Below the pieces are notes generated by a model, which worked only from the letters and a program-made list of their open reading frames with translations, was not told where the DNA came from and did no database searches. The translations under genes and the position numbers were made by a program. From NCBI GenBank assembly GCA_977006965.1, contig OZ345380.1, positions 620,001 to 684,000 on the forward strand: a DNA stretch of 64,000 bases. Reading direction: 5' to 3'. The stretch is from Phymatolithon calcareum (lineage: Eukaryota; Rhodophyta; Florideophyceae; Hapalidiales). Shown in pieces: positions 58,019-64,000 of the stretch (position 1 is the first letter of the stretch; the number at the start of each line of letters is the position of its first letter).

Positions 58019-58487
58019 GACCCATAAATAAATGCTGAATACCCACTGTATTCCAGAGACTGTAAACGCAACAACTCTGTTTTCCCATTAACATTAGAAA
58101 GCTCAAACGGTCTTCTTTTAGATCGCCGCTTAGAGGAAGCGTAAGCTTTTATGTTTGAGTGCAGCGATCTCGGCTGCCTACACGCTGAGTAACTTCCATG
58201 TGAGTATTATGCCCTATTGTTGACTCTCCTGTGCCGCGTTCAATATCACATTCGGTTGAAGATGCTTCGTCCGTTCTGGGAATAATTTGGACTGGGGATT
58301 TTTGCGCGGATTTTCGTTACTGCGTAAAGAATCTACCGTACTGTAGATTTGCAGCTGCAAAAAATCATAGCAAAACATTTTTTCTAAAAAACCGTTACGC
58401 AATCACAGTGCGTCCGCATCGACAATTTGAAGTTGCTAGCCTATCATCAGTTTGTTTCTCTTTCGTGTCATAAAAATGTGAATCTAA

Positions 58488-58857
58488 CCAGCGGAATGTT
58501 AAGGGGGGAGAAACGCAGACCCTGTGTCATACCGCTTTTCCAAGATTATCATATATCGAGCCCGTTTGAAAGAGAAACATTAGGGCGAAGATCGCATCAT
58601 AGAAACACAGAGAAATAAAAGAAAATCATGGGAACATTAGGGATTTCCTAATGTAGCGGCAGCTCTCGTTGCTCGACTCCTTTCTTGGCAAGAAATAACT
58701 AGAATGAAGGTCGGGGGCAAAGCTTTGTCGACATTTTTGATACAGCGTTATCCTCATAATTCGCTATGGACAACGCGCGCCTCGTTTTTATTAGAATGTT
58801 TGTTACTAAGTGGTATGACACCGGGTTTGCGTTTCTCCCCCCATAACATTCCCCTGG
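58488..58857. mobile_element. MITE (family M), copy 2
   Basis: 370 bp with terminal inverted repeats of about 47 bp. The left end reads CCAGCGGAATGTTAAGGGGG and the right end is the complement of CCAGGGGAATGTTATGGGGG. Flanks are TCTAA (58483-58487) and TCTAC (58858-58862), a duplication with one mismatch. The ends match those of copy 1 at 16.2 kb. There is no coding capacity. Confidence 0.8.
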
Positions 58858-59752
58858 TCTACCATGTAGCGCCAATGACGAGCCATAGAGCATCGGTCAC
58901 AGGAATGGGCTCACTCAATTGGTCATATAATATTACCACCTAGGAATGACTGATTACAAACTTCCTGTAATGTGAAAATACTGTAGAGATTCCTGTATTA
59001 GCAATGAGCATCGATACTGTCGCTATCAACGAATATCTGATTATCAACCTCACTTTAGCGGTATGACAGAATATCAAGTTTTTTAATCCTATATCAACTA
59101 CTGTAATGCTGAAATACGTAGACAAAAATAGAAAAAAGATCTTGAACGGATCTTTTTTAAAATTTTCTAATAACTGTAAAAAATGAGGAGTTACGACTCG
59201 AGAAAATAAAAACACTTTTACAATTTGATACAAGGGTTTTGAAAATGTCATCTTTCAAGCTTGCAGTCGTCATCCAAAATAGTTGATATTCAGTTGATAT
59301 ATCAACGAAAATTGCAATATCAATACTTTGTCATTTCGCATTGATGTTCTATCATACCCTTGATATAGTATCAGGCTTTTGGGGGCAATATCAAAAGTTA
59401 CATCAACTTTGAAAATTAGGTTAATGCTCATTCCTATCCAGTATCGTCTCTACGTAACGAAAGCTTCAGACTCTACAGTCAATGCTCGTTAATTGGATCT
59501 TAGAATTTAGAATATCTTCGGTTTTTGGAATACTAGAGATATCCACGAAAATGGTTTCAGCACAAATTTATATAAATATTAAGGTTCTCAGATTATTCGA
59601 TATCTGAAAATCGTCCCCATTTCGCCTGCATTTCCGGATTTCGGCCATGATGGTGTGTACACGTGTAACACTAGAGGTATCATATAATTTTGATTCCAGA
59701 ATATCCTGTATCTAAATATCAGACCTTTCCACCTTTATCAAGGCTTGACTGA

Positions 59753-59847
59753 AGTGTCTATGTGACGGGAGCCGCTCAGTTGAGGGAAGAAGTTTCATAA
59801 TAACAACGCTTTTGATTGTGCACTTCGATCGTCGTCACATAGACACT
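59753..59847. repeat. 15-bp inverted repeat pair
   Basis: AGTGTCTATGTGACG (59753-59767) and its exact complement (59833-59847) enclose 65 bp. It could be a tiny MITE, but no target duplication is visible. Confidence 0.6.
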
Positions 59848-60059
59848 AGCCGGCAATATAGGTTTTTCTCTAATGGAGTTTTTTCAGGCACGCCAGATAG
59901 CATACGCAAAAATCTTCGCTTACACGCGGGGGAAGGGGGCTGATATACATCATTGCGGTACTGCCAGTATATAAAATTTTGTTGTGAGAGATAGGGTATA
60001 TCTCTATCTCCCTCATATGATAATCATACCCCTGCCCATGAGCGTACATCTTGTACATG

Positions 60060-60094
60060 TGTGATGATGTGTAGATGATCTACACATCATCACA
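60060..60094. repeat. Perfect hairpin upstream of PLD
   Basis: Two exact 16-bp arms, TGTGATGATGTGTAGA and its complement, flank TGA. It lies about 325 bp upstream of the PLD start codon. It could be a regulatory palindrome or a transposon scar. Confidence 0.75.
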
Positions 60095-60418
60095 ATGCGC
60101 AGGAGTGAAAATGTGATGTTTATTACCTCGCTGTAAGTGATTATTACTGGTGCAACAATTCGAACTTGTCCGATTTTTTCCGGAGATTACCATGGCAATA
60201 CAACTGAGCATAGATCTCATAATGACAATGCTTTTGATGAAGTAGAAAATACTAATAGAAATATCGTAAAAACACCTTTTATTTTGATCCTAAAGCTGTA
60301 CACAACATTATGATATAAAATAAAGGAGCTCTCGGCATTTCTATTGGGTAGTCCCGGTTGGGGAGCTTTCATTGTTTCGTGTTTCAAAAAAGTTTAATGA
60401 TTTTGGCTTTTCCGTACA

Positions 60419-63154
60419 ATGAGTTGCGGCACTGTGATTGATGAAAAAGCTCTGAAAACAGGACGTTACAAAGAAATATTCTCCCTTCGAGTTGTAGAGA
60501 CGCACCTTTATTCTTGGTGGAAAAGAGCCATATTCGTTGTGGACAAAGGCCCACTTCGTTCCTCTCAGACACGGACAAGAATTCAGCAACAGGAGGCGCA
60601 CGTAGTCCCTTGCACGATGCGGAAGGTTTTCGGCAAAATCAAGACTGCGATTGGGAAGGACCCAAAGCACAATTTCCAAGGCAGCATGAGCACCGATAAT
60701 CTAACATTTCTCCATGGTAAGATTACCATCAAGATCCTCGAGGCGCGCCACGTTGAAGGCAAAAATGCAACCATGCTGAGTAGGATCGAGCGCGTTATTG
60801 GGTCTTCCGTCGATGGCGTCGACCCGTATTGTACGGTCAAACTTGCCTACAACAATGTCTTCCAAACACCGGTAGTCGAAAACGACCCCAACCCCAAATG
60901 GAATGCATCCGTTGTATTAGACATTGCGCACGAGTTCGACTTTCTGGAATTTCGTGTTAAGGCAGCAAAGCGAAAAGGTCCTCTCAGCGTCATCTCCAAG
61001 GTTAAACATTTGAGCATGCTTGCCATTCCTGCCGAAGACATCGTCGCCAAGAAGGTCATCGAGGGCTGGTTTCCGCTCTCAAGCTACCGGAAGGAAGTAA
61101 CCGCCGAGAACCCATATGACGACGAATCTTCAGACTCCGACATTGACGAGGAAGATGTCGTGCGTGATGGCGACTTTGGCGAGATTCTCTTACACATTGT
61201 GTATGACCCCATCGATGATATCAAAAGCATTGAACAAGTTGGTGTCCCAAACTGTTATTATCCGGTGCGCGAAGGCGTTGACGTCACGTTGTATCAGGAC
61301 TCTGAATGCACTCCAAACTCCCTTGGTCCAGTTCCAATTAAGCCAGACTATGAGCACGCGCGGTGTTGGGTCGAGCTTTGCAAAGCACTCATGGAATCTA
61401 CAGAGTTGATTTATATCACCGGCTGGGCAGTGTGGCCGGAACTCCAGATGGTGCGAACGCACTTCGAAGGTGACCAATGGGGAAACCTCACTCTCGGACA
61501 AATTTTGAAGAAAAAGGCGGACGAGGGCGTTACTGTTTGTGTGATGGTATGGGATGAGGTTGCCAGTAACATGTTTAGCAACGGCCTCATGGGAACGCAC
61601 GACGAAGAAATAATTTCTTACTTCAGGGGATCGAAAGTTCATGCCGTCAAGGTTCCGCGCCAAAATGACAAGGACGGTCCATTCGCCGATTTGAATGACA
61701 GCTTGATGTTCACGCATCATCAAAAAACAGTTGTTGTATCCAAGTTCGACGCTAACACGGGCAAGAATCGATTGGAGGCATGGTTGGGCGGCTTGGATGT
61801 TACAGATGGTCGCTACGATTCGAACGACCACAGTCTATTTCGCACACTACAGGGCGTACATGCCCCCCCAGATTTCTGGCAAGCATGCGCTCTTGACGTC
61901 GGTGCAGCGTCCGGTCCACGAGAACCATGGCATGATATCCATACGAAAGTCAGTGGCTCCATTGCCTGGGATGTCCTGGAAAACTTTGCGTGCCGCTGGC
62001 GACGTCAAGTTTCGAAAAGGAAGCACAGTGCTCTTCATCCAGTCCCCTCTGAGCAATTCGTCACTCTTGCAGAAGAACTGAAGATCAAAGAGGGCTCATG
62101 GAACGTGCAGCTTTTGCGCAGTATCAACGAATCATCTGCGGTATTGGATCCTTCGCGTCCAGGAACTTTTGTGCGTCGGCGTGCATTGATTGATAACAGC
62201 ATTCATATGGGGTACATCCATTGCATTCGTCGCGCGAAGAATTTCATCTATTTCGAGAATCAGTACTTCCTCGGTTCGAGCCACATGTGGGACAAGGAGT
62301 CGAAACAACGCGGTGGATTTTCGAGTCATCTGGTTGCCATCGAGATTGCAGAAAAAATCTGTGCAAAAATTCGAGCTAAAGAGCGGTTTGCGGTGTATGT
62401 CGTCGTGCCAATGTTCCCGGAAGGTCCGCCGGACTCTGGTGCTGTACAAGAGATCCTCGCGCACCAGCGGAAAACGGTCAGTGTCATCACCACACGCATC
62501 GCGAAAACCATCAAGGAGGAAGGCAGCAATACCACGGTCGCGGACTGGTTCAACCTGTTCTGCCTAGTGAACAGGGAGTCATTTGTTGGAAATCAAGGCG
62601 ACGGAGGCACGAACGAAAAGGAAAAGCAGCTTTCCGAGTCGCGGCGATTTATGGTGTACGTGCACAGTAAGTTTGCAGTCTTTGACGATGAAGTAACTAT
62701 CGTCGGCTCGGCGAACATAAACTCCCGGTCTATGGATGGGGCGCGAGATTCCGAAATTGCAACCCTAAGCTGGCAACCGGAGCATCTTGCAACGGGCTGT
62801 ACTGCATATGGTGGTGATGTTGGCGTGCCAGGGTCGCTGCCGAGGGGCGATGTGGCGGCGTTCCGATTCTCGCTTTGGAGAGAGCATCTCGGAGCGTACT
62901 TCCAGGAAATGGAGGATCCCGCTTCTAAGGCGTGTATTAATAAGGTGTGCGAAATGGCGAAGGTCAACTGGTCAAATTTTGCTGGAACACAGCCGGAAGC
63001 TTCGGACATGCCGCATGGTCATTTGGCATACTACCCCTACACGTACGATCCTGTGTCCGGTGATACTCTGGCTTCTACAACCTACTTCCCAGATTTCAAA
63101 ACCGCAGCAGTGCGAGGTCAGTCTTCCGTAATCCCCAACTCGCTCACGGGGTAA
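60419..63154 (+). CDS. PLD: C2-domain phospholipase D (plant PLD-alpha type)
   Basis: Intronless, 911 codons from the first ATG. An ATG at 60617 (MRKVFGKIKTAIG, 845 aa) is closer to the plant PLD-alpha length of about 810 and may be the real start. PLD hydrolyses phosphatidylcholine and similar lipids to phosphatidic acid, a signalling lipid. A C2 domain (about residues 95-220) has DGVDPYC and ENDPNPKWN, the calcium/lipid-binding loops. An acidic linker follows (DDESSDSDIDEEDV). HKD1 is HQKTVVVS (H434, K436), in which the usual Asp at the eighth position is Ser441. GGLDVTDGRYD follows, then IYFENQYF (E613). HKD2 is complete: HSKFAVFD (H749, K751, D756), then GSANINSRSM. The architecture matches the plant C2-PLD family rather than PX-PH PLDs. 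It acts at membranes, recruited by calcium. The missing HKD1 Asp is the one oddity; catalytic His and Lys are intact. Confidence 0.95.
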   Translation: MSCGTVIDEKALKTGRYKEIFSLRVVETHLYSWWKRAIFVVDKGPLRSSQTRTRIQQQEAHVVPCTMRKVFGKIKTAIGKDPKHNFQGSMSTDNLTFLHGKITIKILEARHVEGKNATMLSRIERVIGSSVDGVDPYCTVKLAYNNVFQTPVVENDPNPKWNASVVLDIAHEFDFLEFRVKAAKRKGPLSVISKVKHLSMLAIPAEDIVAKKVIEGWFPLSSYRKEVTAENPYDDESSDSDIDEEDVVRDGDFGEILLHIVYDPIDDIKSIEQVGVPNCYYPVREGVDVTLYQDSECTPNSLGPVPIKPDYEHARCWVELCKALMESTELIYITGWAVWPELQMVRTHFEGDQWGNLTLGQILKKKADEGVTVCVMVWDEVASNMFSNGLMGTHDEEIISYFRGSKVHAVKVPRQNDKDGPFADLNDSLMFTHHQKTVVVSKFDANTGKNRLEAWLGGLDVTDGRYDSNDHSLFRTLQGVHAPPDFWQACALDVGAASGPREPWHDIHTKVSGSIAWDVLENFACRWRRQVSKRKHSALHPVPSEQFVTLAEELKIKEGSWNVQLLRSINESSAVLDPSRPGTFVRRRALIDNSIHMGYIHCIRRAKNFIYFENQYFLGSSHMWDKESKQRGGFSSHLVAIEIAEKICAKIRAKERFAVYVVVPMFPEGPPDSGAVQEILAHQRKTVSVITTRIAKTIKEEGSNTTVADWFNLFCLVNRESFVGNQGDGGTNEKEKQLSESRRFMVYVHSKFAVFDDEVTIVGSANINSRSMDGARDSEIATLSWQPEHLATGCTAYGGDVGVPGSLPRGDVAAFRFSLWREHLGAYFQEMEDPASKACINKVCEMAKVNWSNFAGTQPEASDMPHGHLAYYPYTYDPVSGDTLASTTYFPDFKTAAVRGQSSVIPNSLTG

Positions 63155-64000
63155 TTTCTTGTATAATGTCCTGTACGTTCTGGTGACGTGTGTGATTTTC
63201 GTGTGCAATGTATCAAATCCTTGAATGACATTTAGCTTTGTGATTTGACTGGACCTTCTTGTTGCCCATTTCGTGTCATCCTGAATTGAACGTGTATGGT
63301 GTTGGTCGAGCAGATCGGTGATGGTGCCACTCTTTAAACAATTGTATCCTTCCCACATTACTTTGCAAGCCAATTCTCCGTTGTTGGATTCCTCGGAACT
63401 TTGATATGGCCACCTTCATGTGTGTCTATTGAGCGGGAAGGAATGATTGTCGATTGCCAACCCGGAAGCGGAATTTTTCCTTTTTGTGGAGCAGAAAGCT
63501 GAGATGTCACGGATCGTTAGAATTCCCGGGTACCACCTGCTGAGTTCCCTTCGCTTATGTGAGCTACTGTGTTTAGCTGTGCGCGCCTAGGCCTGGGTGA
63601 TCATCGAAAGTCTAATTATGTGTGCTGTTTGCACTTTGCCTCCCCCCTCCGCGTTTGCTATAGCTGTGAATGCGCGACAAACTTGAATGCGGGTTGCAAA
63701 TCGCGATGCTCAAACAGCCTGTACTGCCGTGTGGTACTCATGAGCGAAGGGCCCTTATTTATCGTGTGACATTGGCGGCTTTGTGGCAATCATGATGTCG
63801 CCAAGGCTGCCCTTGTAGACCCTCATGGGTTTCTTATGGTCACTTCATAATAAAGGACGGGCCTCCGAACATACGTATAGATGCACCGTTTGCGGATTGG
63901 AGTTAAGCATATGCCGGGGACAAACATTGAGCGTTTTCAGCTACACGTTATCTAAACTTTCAGACATTTCCCGCACTCTCCTGGCTTCGTATTCTAAAAT
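63155..64000. other. Downstream of PLD, no gene recognised
   Basis: No ORF above 66 codons on the plus strand shows a motif. AATAAA-type signals are not prominent close to the stop; an AATAAAG occurs at about 63850. Confidence 0.45.

Larger units (their letters stand above)
58019..60418. other. A/T-rich intergenic region upstream of PLD
   Basis: No gene. It holds a MITE (58488-58857), a stretch rich in ATATCA/TGATAT (about 59040-59720), a 15-bp inverted repeat pair (59753-59767 / 59833-59847) and a perfect hairpin (60060-60094). Confidence 0.6.

Noticed and set aside
59040-59720. ATATCA/TGATAT cluster as a regulatory array
   Set aside because: The motif is short and the region is A/T-rich, so many chance occurrences are expected.
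1-64000. CRISPR array, rRNA, tRNA or bacterial operon
   Set aside because: No spaced identical repeats of that type, no rRNA core sequences and no tRNA-like cloverleaf were recognised. Splice sites and LTR elements mark the DNA as eukaryotic nuclear.

Overview
Eukaryotic nuclear DNA, rich in transposons and poor in ordinary genes. The evidence is LTR and non-LTR retrotransposons, a KDZ/Zisupton-like DNA transposon, GT-AG introns, TATA boxes and a plant-type C2-phospholipase D. Long intronless ORFs (911, about 1188 and about 759 codons) beside very short introns (81-90 bp) suggest a compact genome such as a red alga. That assignment is inference; no marker in the window settles it.

Layout. 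1-1557: no gene, one long palindrome. 1563-9767: a Ty3/gypsy element on the minus strand with matching 998-bp LTRs and a perfect 5-bp target duplication, but broken gag and pol. 9773-11036: nothing recognised. 11037-15411: a decayed Ty1/copia element (minus) with a 337-bp solo LTR inside its RT. 15.4-24.9 kb: gene desert holding a MITE, a clustered dispersed repeat and a small spliced zinc-finger gene (22.8 kb). 24914-33435: a DNA transposon with a KDZ-type transposase and an Ulp1-type protease, both open, inserted into an older coding-like sequence whose uninterrupted relative lies at 46.5 kb. 34.2-56.6 kb: a graveyard of three non-LTR families (called here RT-A, RT-B, RT-C), two solo LTRs, a GC-rich minisatellite and a second spliced zinc-finger gene (43.4-43.9 kb). 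56.9-58.0 kb: a WD40 pseudogene. 58488-58857: a second MITE copy. 60419-63154: an intact C2-PLD gene, the only clear housekeeping gene.

The retroelements record nested insertions: solo LTRs split the copia RT and the RT-C RNase H, and RT-A copies abut tail to tail. The transposase and the protease are the one apparently functional mobile gene set. The two zinc-finger genes share an intron at exactly the same codon and may be an undescribed small family.
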